Origin: Siphonodentalium dalli
Taxonomy: Eukaryota > Mollusca > Scaphopoda > Gadilida > Siphonodentaliidae
NCBI GenBank assembly: GCA_032622095.1
Contig: CP136062.1
Span: forward strand, 139,266,351 to 139,330,350
Direction of reading: 5' to 3'
DNA: 64,000 bases
The position numbers were made by a program, and so were the translations under genes. The notes under the pieces are model-generated. The model did no database searches. It was not told the DNA's origin and saw nothing but the letters and a program-made list of their open reading frames with translations. Shown in pieces: positions 55,701-63,635 of the stretch. Numbering within the stretch: the first letter of the stretch is position 1; each line of letters begins with the position of its first letter.

Positions 55701-58154
55701 CGGAACTGTCACATAAAGTGTGAAGGGTATACAATGTACGTGCGAATTTTCATTTTTCCTCTTGATATTGAAGAAAATAATTTTACTTTGAAACTCCCCA
55801 GCTCCGATAACCAACTTGCCCACCAATTAAATAAACCCCAGATTATTCGCTTTTCCCTCCTGTCCTTTTCACTTTCGCCAGCACTGGAAAACCTATTATA
55901 GCCTGATGCTTCCGGACTACCACCGATGCCCATATATTTGATGTTCCGAATAGTCGTTATAAGTAGAAATGTTGACACTGTGTTTTCAAATAATCCAGAT
56001 TCGTAGCAATTTAATTTCTTTTTAATTAATTTCCAGATAGTCCCTCGTAATAAGTGGACATCGTGTTGGATCCTGCAGTAGATACTGCTTAGTTGGAACA
56101 TTTCGGGCTGAACTGATTGTGGTAGTAGATTATTGGCAACATGTTTAATAGGTCTGTCATCGTTAGCTCACAACCGAAGTGTTGTTTCGGATTTCCTCTG
56201 AGCAGAACTTAAATTTCGACAATTTTCGGTGGCCATTTTGGTAGCCATCTTAGCATTTTGAATCGTGATTGGCTACTCATACCCACAAAAAACATTGATT
56301 TCAATCAATGATGTGTATTGGTGCCGAATTGGCGTTTTGTCGAATGGGTTTTCGTGAATAACTACATATTTGCCATTTTCATTATTATTGGCGACCATGT
56401 TGGACGCCATCTTGAATTCTGTATTTTCCCCAAAGCGGATTTTAGATATGTTATACACGAGATTCTCCCGCGTCGAATGACAACAAAACCGTTTCTTTAC
56501 CAATTTCTTCTGGGTCTAACCCTCTGACGACCATTCTAAATATCTGCCATTTTCCATATTTTGACCGCCATTTTGGCAGCCATTTTAAGACAAAGCGCCA
56601 ATTTGGGTTTCATTGAATTGGAGTAATTATAGATAATGGTATGCCCAACTTACATTGTACAGTTCTGTCCATTTCTTGTTGATATACGACTGGAATCCCA
56701 ATGGCGATTTTTGTGGAATTTTATACCGCGTTTTGTAAAATCAAATTTTTGAGGGTGTATATGAGACTGGGACCCCATTTATGGTATCTTTCATTGCTCC
56801 GATGATGAATTAACATGAATATGACAAATCAATGTCGCCAGTCTGAACCATTATCAAACAACAGGAATTGATCTTTAAGATATTAGGCAAAAATTTCAAA
56901 TTTTCGAGTTTAGGCCACCATTTTGGCAGCCATCTGGGGCGAGGGGTTCCATTTTTTCTATAGATATGTGGCATAATACTTTACCTTCGCAAAAATGTAT
57001 ACATTTGTATTAATATGGCAACATTTGTTCTCATTATGTCGAATTAATCTCAGTCAGAATCTCTTTTGACTAAAGGCGGCCATGTTGGACGCCATCTTGG
57101 ATCCTGGATTTTGCCCAAAGCGGATTTTAGCGGATTTTGGATATGTTGTAGCAGAGATTCTCCCGCGTTGAATGACACCGAGATCGCTTGTATACCAATT
57201 TCTTCTGGGTTGACCCCTTTTTTTGCGTACCACGACCACACTAACAGTAGACCCATGCAACTATGAGGATCCTAGGAATTTTATCTGAGGAAAAATGTCT
57301 GGCCTAGGCTATTTTTTATCCTAGGCACATGTCTGCTAATTAACAAGGCTGAAATTATCAAAGTTTTCTGTTTGTTCTGTTGAAAATCAAAGATGACATA
57401 TAAACTAAACTGTTAATCTTATTTTTTATGCAGGGGTTATATGTTGAAATTTCTTGTGACAAAGCTGGGAGTCGGGTCATGGATAACCTTTGGTCTGTCT
57501 GTAAAAGCTATGAGAAGATTTTCATCATGGAAGAGTTGTCAAAATCAGAACCAAAAATGATGTCAGACCCGTTTGGTCGGATCATTTTCTACAAGTATGG
57601 AGTTAGAAGCTTCAAGAAAAACAGGAATCAATGGCAGGAGCATCATGGACAGGACCAGAAGAAACGCAAGATGTTTGAAGAAATCCTTGGAGGTTAATAC
57701 AGTAATGCTCTAAATAATCGACTCCTTAACCACATAAGAATTATGGGTAACTTTTCAGGATTTAGTCGGAAATATGGCTTGTTGCCATTCATCGGAAAGC
57801 TCTCAATGGATTGAAATTTCGTATGCAGGTTTACTACCACAAAATAGAGGTCAAGTTCGAATTCCGCCCACCAATTTTCACCAGTCAGAGGAATTTGCAT
57901 TCAATTTTTGTTTATGGATTATAACTTTAGTAACTGAACTGAACTGAATGGTATGTGAGTTTACTAGCCCAAAATACAGGTCAAATTCAAACTTGGGTTC
58001 TGCCCATTAATTTTCACCCGAGTTGTGGCCCTTGTTGGAATTACCTCGGGGCGTATTTTGCCACTCCCTAGCGATACTCAAGTTTTTTTTATTTATTACA
58101 GGGAAAGAGAGTGAAAGTGGCCAGAACAAAGGTGGCTATCATGGGCAGAAAAAG
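31653..58154 (+). CDS. NOP9: NOP9 (Pumilio-domain nucleolar protein 9), 10-exon model without terminal exon
   Basis: Nucleolar RNA-binding protein built of Pumilio-like helical repeats. The family binds pre-rRNA and is needed for 18S rRNA maturation in the small-subunit processome. Ten exons on the plus strand (31653-31788, 41463-41927, 42659-42757, 44439-44580, 46080-46269, 48369-48497, 48977-49102, 51941-52180, 57434-57692, 58102-58154) join in phase for 613 codons, close to human NOP9 (636 aa). Diagnostic blocks are YYRRVGTTIREGF, DLCTDRCASHVVQKLL, MHPVANFVLQKFL, NNIGGHVVDAFL, CDKAGSRVMDNLW and DPFGRIIFYKYG. The last exon with the stop was not found. If intron 9 is retained, a TAA follows one codon after exon 9, giving a 596-residue protein. 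Intron 1 is 9.7 kb and intron 8 is 5.3 kb, both filled with repeats. Confidence 0.9.
32609..33032. repeat. Long inverted repeat, left arm
   Basis: ~425 bp, reverse-complementary to 35037-35457. Both carry AACGCCCCGGGTTCGACCAT or its complement and TACATTTATGCTTATCAAAG. Carries the hAT insertion at its inner end. Confidence 0.9.
33041..34121 (+). mobile_element. Non-autonomous hAT element with BED remnant
   Basis: TIRs TAGAGATGGGCGGTT / AACCGCCCATCTCTA and an 8-bp target duplication CCACCTGT (33033-33040 and 34122-34129). Subterminal GGTTTCGGTTGT / ACAACCGAAACC repeats. 1081 bp. The transposase is gone except for the BED finger at 33160. Confidence 0.93.
33160..33270 (+). pseudogene. BED zinc-finger fragment of hAT transposase
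   Basis: Thirty-six codons, MAEHDEQTSPVWKYFSKKDK then KSKCAACNICRKEFAW, then TGA. SxVWxYF...CxxCxxxF is the first half of a zf-BED, with its His pair lost. Located right after the left TIR, as expected for the hAT start codon. Confidence 0.8.
34130..35023. other. Spacer of the long inverted repeat
   Basis: Purine/pyrimidine runs around 34393-34420 (G-rich) and an A12 tract at ~34507; no gene recognised. Confidence 0.5.
35037..35457. repeat. Long inverted repeat, right arm (empty hAT site)
   Basis: Mirror of 32609-33032. Just outside its inner end is ACAGGTGG (35029-35036), the undisturbed complement of the hAT target. The satellite array begins directly after the outer end. Confidence 0.9.
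37514..37966 (+). mobile_element. 453-bp TIR element, left copy
   Basis: 19-bp perfect TIRs AGGTTACACTGGTGTAAAT. A 70-codon frame inside has no homology that I recognise. Confidence 0.88.
38867..39319 (+). mobile_element. 453-bp TIR element, right copy
   Basis: Same length and TIRs as the left copy, with roughly four to five substitutions. Confidence 0.88.
40040..41125 (+). mobile_element. 5'-truncated L2/CR1-like LINE
   Basis: Codes for the C-terminal part of a non-LTR reverse transcriptase polyprotein: KTELMFCCTDQRLKAIKV, SHINTLCKSLFLELRRI, FVFSQLDYCNALFAGLP, KLQRIINISARIALR, HVTPLLAKLHYLPIEARIDY, FEYHAPSVWNGLQADTK. The 3' end has GCGCTTTGGGCCTTTTGGGA, AAAGCGCTATATAAATG and an (ATT)n tail, typical of L2/CR1. 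One in-frame TGA (40350-40352) replaces the Gly of NLGVILD. Confidence 0.9.
40224..40991 (+). pseudogene. LINE ORF2 C-terminal fragment, one stop
   Basis: The frame runs from ATG 40224 to TAG 40991, broken only by TGA at 40350. The 3' 212 codons (40353-40991) are open. Catalytic YxDD and endonuclease parts are absent by truncation. Confidence 0.85.
41322..41424. mobile_element. Fold-back element, family F fragment
   Basis: GGTGAATTTAG ... CTAAATTCACATTTTGGTGA and ATTCTGCAAGTGTCCGGCACC, a right-hand part of the family, ~40 bp upstream of the NOP9 exon 2 acceptor. Confidence 0.65.
41463..41927 (+). CDS. NOP9: NOP9 exon 2
   Basis: After a TCTTTTCCAG acceptor it encodes LFLKNVFVELNNDLVKVAKC, HWTDLCTDRCASHVVQKLL and SDISGYITHVYASHILRTIM, that is the first Pumilio-like repeats, with an acidic Ser-rich insert (EGSDDESRSSDQSS) between. 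465 bp, GTAAGT donor. A fold-back element fragment ends only ~40 bp before the acceptor. Confidence 0.93.
42014..42226. mobile_element. Palindromic MITE, near full length
   Basis: CAGTAATGCTCTAAATAATC to GAGCATTACTG, arms almost perfectly complementary, centre GCTCTCAGCGAGAGC. In NOP9 intron 2, 87 bp past the donor. Confidence 0.9.
42659..42757 (+). CDS. NOP9: NOP9 exon 3
   Basis: Encodes ESPNLPHIEPIPELTKKFSK then LSKAIFKSEELK, matching the VPETFLNRLQDLSSSFLKD linker of NOP9. TTTTCAG acceptor, GTTAGT donor, 99 bp, phase 1 in and out. Confidence 0.88.
42758..44438. other. NOP9 intron 3
   Basis: Scattered pieces of the TAACTTTAGT/AACTTGGGTT family seen at 24 kb (e.g. 42920-43040, 44095-44190). 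No gene recognised. Confidence 0.5.
44439..44580 (+). CDS. NOP9: NOP9 exon 4
   Basis: Encodes DYLTDPTASLVIQTLLLLQK then KTQSKKLDKYCRKVMKVCSL, aligning with the ITDKISSFCLQVALQVLHRK repeat of NOP9. The acceptor is ATTGATAG and the donor is AA|GTTAGT. Confidence 0.9.
44635..45620. repeat. Core-repeat element, ~6 diverged units
   Basis: CAGCCATCTTGGATTTT / CAGCCATCTTGAATTGTACC units with CCCTCATCCGATCATCACC. Ends CCAAGTTGAGCTACAGTGTT, the tail also present after the satellite (~40118) and at ~50112. Confidence 0.75.
46080..46269 (+). CDS. NOP9: NOP9 exon 5
   Basis: Encodes LPPIIENDIGSYMVECLITV and AVTYAMHPVANFVLQKFLTA, the central Pumilio repeat with the AHPIANFPLQRLL-type RNA-contact motif. 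TTGCCAG acceptor, GTGAGC donor, 190 bp. Confidence 0.95.
46270..46969. other. NOP9 intron 5, unassigned part
   Basis: Contains TTCACAACATTCTCATGTTTCG-type short repeats near 46580; nothing else recognised. Confidence 0.45.
46974..47190. mobile_element. TTAA-type MITE, right end lost
   Basis: TTAA-CCCTTCCATGACTGGA left end and two CATTCTCTTATATATGCGAG hairpin modules; the right TIR is missing. Confidence 0.75.
47435..48259. mobile_element. TTAA-type MITE split by a 593-bp insert
   Basis: TTAA-CCCTTCCATGACTGAAGC ... CCAGTCATAGAAGGG-TTAA. The first hairpin module is broken at CTCCCAT (47513) by 47514-48106, after which TAAGAGAATGCATTGG resumes. Confidence 0.8.
47514..48106. mobile_element. Unclassified insert inside a MITE
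   Basis: 593 bp between halves of a hairpin module. Related words near the ends (GACAATCCGGGCCATGTGCA and ACAATCGGGACCACCGTGTG); no TIRs or ORF identified. Confidence 0.55.
48369..48497 (+). CDS. NOP9: NOP9 exon 6
   Basis: Forty-three codons, FEVMFEELSPHLEDFFAVNH then IGVVVKLAETCLKLGG, matching the VFEELxPxLEAVLAxGHxGVVIALVGAC repeat. TTTTCAG acceptor, GTAAGC donor. Confidence 0.93.
48977..49102 (+). CDS. NOP9: NOP9 exon 7
   Basis: Forty-two codons, LLTKVFHCDEPKDRQSDLLR then LVASVSTFEVYHQTEEKKEE, matching the LLLEAFHC...LFATLxxYEVYY block. The donor is AAG|GTTTTT, a weak 5' splice site compared with the others. A hAT-derived repeat starts ~75 bp later. Confidence 0.88.
49178..49620 (-). mobile_element. 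hAT-like element fragment related to 3109-4072
   Basis: CAGAGTTTCCGCCAGGGGTTGGGGG matches, in reverse, the right end of the 3109-4072 element. Homology continues through CTTGCACTTGAGACAA and on to ~49620. The other terminus was not seen. Confidence 0.7.
49740..50140. repeat. Core-repeat element fragment, ~2 units
   Basis: GCAGCCATCTTGGATTTACT and CAGCAGCCACCTTGGACTT units, then the shared tail AAGTTGAGCTACATTGTCAT. Confidence 0.7.
50141..50750. other. NOP9 intron 7, unassigned part
   Basis: AT-rich, no gene or known repeat recognised. Confidence 0.45.
50751..50988. mobile_element. Degenerate TTAA-type MITE
   Basis: Right end AGTATAGAAAGGG-TTAA; left end TAACCTTTTCTATACT eroded. Interior shares CATTGGAATGATC / GTTCAGATAATAAGTTCAAC with copies near 6.1, 6.7 and 17.9 kb. 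Confidence 0.6.
51568..51772. mobile_element. Fold-back element
   Basis: GAACAGAATATATGCAACAA mirrored by TTGCATATATTCTGTT, and AAACAACATGGTA by TACCATGTTGTTT, giving ~80-bp arms with a short spacer. Confidence 0.8.
51941..52180 (+). CDS. NOP9: NOP9 exon 8
   Basis: Eighty codons including VVYMGSLLLQTMFKFGNSKL, LRNLICNNIGGHVVDAFLKS and SRETFIQKLK, two further Pumilio-like repeats (family: VLGSLLLQHLLHFS, AQSPAGSHVLDAIL). CATTCAG acceptor, GTATAG donor. Confidence 0.95.
52951..57240. mobile_element. 4.3-kb element with ~700-bp inverted arms
   Basis: Outer ends TGTGGTCGT / ACGACCACA. The arm text GAAGAAATTGGTATA...CGCGGGAGAATCTCGTG is mirrored on the right. The left arm is ~52951-53640, the right ~56548-57240. 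A second partial inverted copy of the arm end sits at 56380-56535. The interior has no recognised protein. Fills NOP9 intron 8. Confidence 0.8.
53641..56379. other. Interior of the 4.3-kb inverted-repeat element
   Basis: The longest open frames (136 codons at 55491, plus; 130 codons at 55709, minus) overlap antisense and show no recognisable domain. Confidence 0.5.
57434..57692 (+). CDS. NOP9: NOP9 exon 9
   Basis: Encodes GLYVEISCDKAGSRVMDNLW, EPKMMSDPFGRIIFYKYGVR and a basic C-terminal helix RNQWQEHHGQDQKKRKMFEE, matching the NOP9 C-terminus (YVALACSRHGSRVLDAIW; RDPFGHHVARN). The GTTAAT donor is followed within seven bases by the start of a palindromic MITE. Confidence 0.94.
57700..57806. 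mobile_element. Palindromic MITE, left half, next to the NOP9 exon 9 donor
   Basis: CAGTAATGCTCTAAATAATC through GGAAAGCTCTCA after TA; the right arm is lost. Starts at intron position +8. Confidence 0.85.
57815..58060. repeat. Fragment of the 24-kb tandem-repeat family
   Basis: Two units of AGGTCAAGTTCGAATTC / AGGTCAAATTCAAACTTGGG with CCAATTTTCACC, the reverse complement of the 24080-24890 unit. Confidence 0.7.
58102..58154 (+). CDS. NOP9: NOP9 probable exon 10
   Basis: A TTTATTACAG acceptor in the right phase leads to GKESESGQNKGGYHGQKK and a GTTTGT donor, a hydrophilic C-terminal extension. The support is phase, splice sites and composition, not homology. If the donor is not used the frame ends 21 codons on, at 58217. 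A later AG at ~59452 could begin a terminal exon, but nothing in it is recognisable. Confidence 0.45.
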
Positions 58155-60030
58155 GTTTGTTGCTTTTCATATCTTAAAGATGGATTATCTCTTTGTAAAC
58201 ATGTATTATATAGTTAACGGGGTATAAAATATTAGATCTGAGTCAAAGACTCCTGTATCGATTAATATTGATTTTATTTCGAATATTTTCTGGTCAAAAA
58301 AGGTGTGGTTGTTTAGCTAACAAACAATAGTAGTTACTGTTAAGAGAGACCAGAAATTTTATTGAGTAATTTTGTCACAAATAAACGTTAAATATACCCA
58401 TTATCACTTATAACTATGGAATAAAACAATACAACCAATCAATCTGGGACATTTAACGCTAGATACATAGCCACAGGAACAGCCTAATGCTCTCTATCGC
58501 TATATGGTATCACCCGAATGGTCTGTTCTAAAAATAGACAAATAAACGGGCCCAATAAAATATTTGAAATAAAATCAATATTAATTGATAGAAGCCTTTC
58601 CGGACAGGGGTCTTCAGTTCATATTTATTATTTTATACCCACGCAACTATTTCAAATTTGTTATTTAAAAGATAATCCATCTTTAAAGAATATTGTGGGC
58701 TTATTTCGGTGAATCAAGCTAACAAGTTAGTAGATTTCCCAAATGGAAGAATGTCAGATCAAGGAGTCGAAAATTCCAACCACACATATTGTACCATTTC
58801 AGAGAACACATTTCTTAATAAAAATTAAGCTGTTTTCTGCCCATTTTGGATAGAAACTTTATGACAATCTATATTTTAGGCATGATTATTCAGCCCTCGA
58901 ATTTGGCCACAGCAATAAGCAATGCCATGGGAAATGCCATGGCAAAATGTGGAATCTTTAATGCCACAGCAATAAATTTGCTGTGAGAAAATTTTCCTAA
59001 TTTCGAGGACTTATTATTCGATGTTTCTTTCTGAACACCGCAGCAGAGTCATTCCATATCACTTTAATCTTCTGATAATCTGACATTTGAATGACCATGA
59101 ACTTTTCTTTTGATATTTCGTAAACATTGCGATAAAATATATTTTTCACATTAAATTATTGCTTTCAATTGATGCAACTTGTGTGGTGTTCAGAACAAAT
59201 ATCATGTCTGCTATGGAATAATTTTTTTTTTTTAATTTGTTTAAGTTTACTGTCACAATTTGTCACATGAGTGGGTAATTAACTCTTAACCCTTGCTATA
59301 GAAAGGTATCGACAGATGCTTCGACGTAAAGCAGTATTTATCCCTACCTTTCATTAGCTGCTTTACGCCAAAGGAAACTTGGACTACAATATCCTCTGAT
59401 ATGGTTTATGGATTTTAATCATATTCTGATGTTTTTCTTTATTGACAGCTGATATACTCAGGGGTCTTTTATTTATCGTACAATTTTAGTATTCTACAGA
59501 CATTTTCTGATTAACACAAGGAGAAAATGATAGAATGTAGCATGGTCCAGCCTAGAGATTTTGGCTTTTGTTTACAAACAGTAATTATTAAATCGGCAAT
59601 ATCTCCAATAAAACAATTGGAGTTAGAACCAAGGCTGCCTATTTTGTTGCCTTGTCTCCATTGTGGATTTGTTATGCCTCTAAAATATTTATTCCTTGGA
59701 CCAACCATATTTTGAAAATGGATCCATGAGAAATTGAGAGTTCTGACAGCATTTTGTAGGGATAGCCTCATGACAAATTCTGATATATTAAAGACTCATG
59801 GAGGTTTGGGCTCCAAAATACATTTATAATATTCACTTTTGAATTTCTCCCGGTATCCAGACAGGTTGATAGATATCTGAACTACCTTTCTATGAGCATT
59901 ACATGTCCCAGAAAGACTGATTAAAATCATAAAAATACAACCTCGAACACAACGTACAGGCCCCTTACAAAAATTAACAGGAACAAACAAAATTATCTCA
60001 AATTTATTGAAAAATATAAGAAACAAAACA
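58155..60030. other. Unassigned DNA after NOP9 exon 10
   Basis: May hold the NOP9 terminal exon and 3' UTR. A pyrimidine-rich acceptor ATTGACAG at ~59451 is a candidate. 59820-60030 resembles the flanks of core-repeat elements (AATCATAAAAATACAACCTC). Confidence 0.4.
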
Positions 60031-60358
60031 CAATATTTTCCTAAAAATAGTAAAATATATATCTCCTAGAGGTATCTTGCCCACTGAACTATATGGTATA
60101 TTATCCCAAGTAGGAGGGGTTAACTCTCCGAGTTGAAAAAAACGTACGGAAATTCTATGGTATATATCTTCTGTCATGTTCATGACCCGTGTAATCACGT
60201 GGTTTCTGACGCGCAGTGAAAGAATCGCCATATTTTTATCCCCAGTAGGACATTCCTCGTGAGCGGGGTGGGTGCGAAACCCTGGGAGGGAGCTCAGCGT
60301 TCAGTGGGCAAGATACCTCTAGGAGATATATATTTTACTATTTTTAGGAAAATATTGT
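60031..60358. repeat. Fold-back with ~60-bp arms
   Basis: CAATATTTTCCTAAAAATAG ... CTAGAGGTATCTTGCCCACT mirrored at 60298-60358. The end word AGGTATCTTGCCCACTGAAC recurs directly at 60369. Confidence 0.9.
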
Positions 60359-61910
60359 ATCTCCGTCAAAGGTATCTTGCCCACTGAACTATATGGTAAA
60401 GCATAGAATTTTCTAACAGGTGGAGGCCACGAGGAAACAAAAACACCGCTATGCATCTGAATCAAAGAACTGGATTGACCTGATAACCTACAAGATATAC
60501 ATACACATGCACAGACATATAGATATATATACATATATATATATATACACACATGCACAATAGGACCATAAGCCAATGTAATATTCCATCCTAAACTAAT
60601 ACCTGTCAGCACTCACAAACGAACAAAAAGTGGCCACTTAAGAGTTTAAGACCCCTGCAAGTAAAGTAAATAGCTTCAGAAGACCTGGAGATGGATAGTC
60701 GGATACGACATTCGCATCGGAACTTAGGGCGAATAATGTATCAGCCGAGTACTTGCCGGGAAAGGTACGGGTAACACCCCCCCCCCCCCCCCCCCCCCCC
60801 GAAAGGGGACAAGCATCCATGTTCTAAGGAAATAGAAAAATACCTGTTGACAAGAAATCCCCAGCCGGGTAGTATAAACCCAGGGATGGCTAAATACTAA
60901 TACCGCACCTAACAGGCTAACCCAGGCAGCAAAAGCCGCAAGTAATAACGAAGACCCCCCTTAAAAACAATAGAACCCACCCCCGACCCAAATCTTGAGT
61001 GGGTTGGGCCGTGTCCCAGTACACGATGAGAGCCCGATGAAAAACCAGCTGCAAGCTCCCCAGAAAGGGCCCGACACCAACTACTTGGAGACATGCCATT
61101 GTCGAAAAGGAGGAGGTATCATTGACCAATAGCCTGACCGGGAAGCGAATGGGTATTACACAGACATACTTTGCAAGGCTCAGGCCGGATGAAGAACAGG
61201 GCTCAGAATTGGAGTTTCACAGCAGAAAACTTAGTTTGAAGCCTGGAGTTAGAGATATGACCGACGAAGATGTAATAAGCCACGACATTTTTTCCCCGAT
61301 GACGTTCCCAAATATGGAAATGCCCACCCACACAGTGAAACCCAACTGACCAATCACAGGCTACTGAATCCATGACAGAAAGGCAGCCAGGAACCGAAAT
61401 TCCAATATCGTTAAGGTGGATGCTTGTTTATCTCTAATTCTGGCGTCCCAAATCGAGATGTAAATATTTACCCTATCGAGCACCCGACCCAGTCCAGAAC
61501 ACGTCTTAAAAAGTCAGGAAAATGGAAAGGCGAGAGTCATATACTAATCTAGTGATATGAATGACTATAGACATTCTCCAGCAAAGCCCGTGACCATGAA
61601 AGAGCTGGATGGAACATGGAAAGAAGCAACCACTTCTAAAGCAAGAAGTTGAACACATCCCAACCCGAGAACAGTAAAATGGTGGAACACCTCTCAGGAT
61701 AGTCGAACCCAGGTCGCCAAGTGTGCAGTCCGATGGCATAACCACCCATCTCTGACGACGTTAAGCAGGGTACAAACTGACCGGCATCACAGGGCAAGGT
61801 GCTACCCAAATGCTAACAAAAGCCATGCAACTTGTATCCTATTTTCTCATTTGACTGTCTCAGGGTATGCCAACAGTCGTCCCGTAGTAACTGACTTGGA
61901 GTCCCTGTCA
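60359..61910. other. GC-richer unassigned block
   Basis: No gene recognised. Contains an (AT)n/(CA)n tract near 60520-60560 and the C24 tract. Open frames are short and lack known motifs. Confidence 0.5.
60777..60800. repeat. C24 homopolymer
   Basis: Uninterrupted run of 24 cytosines followed by GAAAGGGG. Length may be affected by assembly. Confidence 0.95.
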
Positions 61911-62022
61911 ATAGTCCAGAAAGCCCACCAAATGCGGCCAATGGGTTCGATGGGTAGCCCCAACCCGCGACCTGTTTGGTGGGACTATCATCCTGAGTGC
62001 TAATTACGCCAATGAAGAAACA
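61911..62022. repeat. Hairpin-bearing repeat, copy 1
   Basis: ATAGTCC..CCCACCAAA pairs with TTTGGTGGGACTAT across AGCCCCAACCCGCG, then GAGTGCTAATTACGCCAA. Shared with copies 2 and 3. Confidence 0.8.
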
Positions 62023-63060
62023 CTAAACATCGACAAGTGACAGTGTTCTGGTCGTAAAGGTTTCTATCGCTTCCTTGGGACCCTCGAAACAAGGGAAAGC
62101 ACTCTGATGTTCTGTTAAATTGTAAATGATTGTAGAACAATGCTATCAAATCATGTCAATCGGAGGTTATTTGCTAATCAAAATTCGACATTAATTTTCT
62201 TCCTGCGCTTGGCTGCATCAGAGAACCCTGAACAACTAACTGAGCTCCCTCGTAAGCGCATGTAAAGGTGACCCGAAAGGAATGTCGAAAGCCCTTTCAC
62301 CTCGTGCTGGAGCGACTGCTCGATCTGATCCTGATCTCCATCCATCGATGGAGTGTTAACAGCACAATACACCACGACAAGCTGCATTTCTAATTGCATG
62401 TGAGGTCTGGTCATTGGGGACCCCGGAGGAATGTCCAGAGCCTGTACATCTCGGGGTGGAGCAGCAGCAGGACCAATCCCGATATCCAACCGACCGAACT
62501 GGCGATGGGAGGTTAGTAGGTACCAATTCCCAAGCAAGCTTCCTGCTATAATGGCGTCAGGGAATAAGATCTTTTGTTTTTATTTAAAATCAAACCCGAA
62601 GTTACTGGCAGCTGTTGGCCAGAATGCGGCCAGTAACCTGTCAGCCAAGCCCCCGGAAGTGGGGACTTATAATAAAGAGGAAACAAGCCTGTGAACTGTG
62701 ATCCCATTCCAAGCCCAGCTGGGGCAGATGGCAAGGAGGATAAACTTTCAGGCGCCAAATAATCGCGTAAATGTAACAATTTGAGAAAAAATCTCCTAAT
62801 TTGAATTGAGACAATAGTAAAATGGCCATTCGACCAGTAATTTTAGCCCCAAATCCCCACACACCATGATCATAAGGCACCGGAGAGCATGGTTAGGGAT
62901 CACCGAGGGTGTATCCCCCAGCCGCGCTGACCCCGAGATGACGACTTGTAGCGATGGACGGCGTGTGTCGAGTGTGTTAGTAGAGCTCAGTGGTCACAGC
63001 CGTCCGGGGCACGTCAACAGCCAACGGTCGACCCGCAGAAGCAGATTGACGTCCCATTCG

Positions 63061-63171
63061 ATAGTCCAGGTAGCGCACCAATGTGACTCATGGGTTCAAT
63101 GGGGAGCCCCAACCCGCGCCTGTTTGGTGTGACTATCGCCCCGAGTCCTAATTACGCCATTAGAGGAACAC
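63061..63171. repeat. Hairpin-bearing repeat, copy 2
   Basis: ATAGTCCAG...GCACCAA with TTTGGTGTGACTAT, same AGCCCCAACCCGCG loop and CTAATTACGCCA tail. Confidence 0.8.
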
Positions 63172-63542
63172 GATATATCGGCAAGTCAGAGAAGGATACA
63201 GGGATGTTTTGATACCTGTTAAAAGTTTGGGTGCCCAAACTATAGAGACCCAAATGTCCCCAAATTCCATGTAGATAGTATTTATTCCAGTTGGATCTTC
63301 CATATTTTCAAGGAATTTTTCTACAATTCAACAAAATGTCCTCGTAATGCAAATCAGCAGCCGGCAGATGATATATAGTCTATAATATGGAGCCTTTATT
63401 TGCACAATCAAGTATCCAGTACTGAATATTTTAACATCCAAATTTATATGGGCACATACTCAAATACAGAACAGGTGTCCCCAAACAAAAAATCTCTGGA
63501 TCCTTCCCCGCGAGTTTGTCCGTGTTCTAGGGGAAGCAACTC

Positions 63543-63635
63543 GTGGGAGCTACGGGTTTGATGGGTAGCCCCAACCCGCGTCCTATGTGGTGTGACTATC
63601 GCTCCGAGTGCTAATTACGCCAATTAGAGGAACCC
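63543..63635. repeat. Hairpin-bearing repeat, copy 3 (left end different)
   Basis: AGCCCCAACCCGCGTCC, GTGGTGTGACTATCG and GAGTGCTAATTACGCCAA match copies 1 and 2; the left stem is replaced. Confidence 0.75.

Noticed and set aside
55491-56101. Overlapping 136- and 130-codon open frames on opposite strands
   Set aside because: They lie antisense to each other inside the 4.3-kb element, with no motif, splice context or codon pattern supporting either.
59452-59515. Possible terminal exon of NOP9 (LIYSGVFYLSYNF...)
   Set aside because: The acceptor is good and phase fits, but the peptide is hydrophobic and unlike any NOP9 C-terminus; not supported enough to annotate.
62178-62694. 119-codon minus-strand frame and overlapping plus-strand frame
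   Set aside because: Composition follows the GC-rich block; no family motif or splice phase seen.
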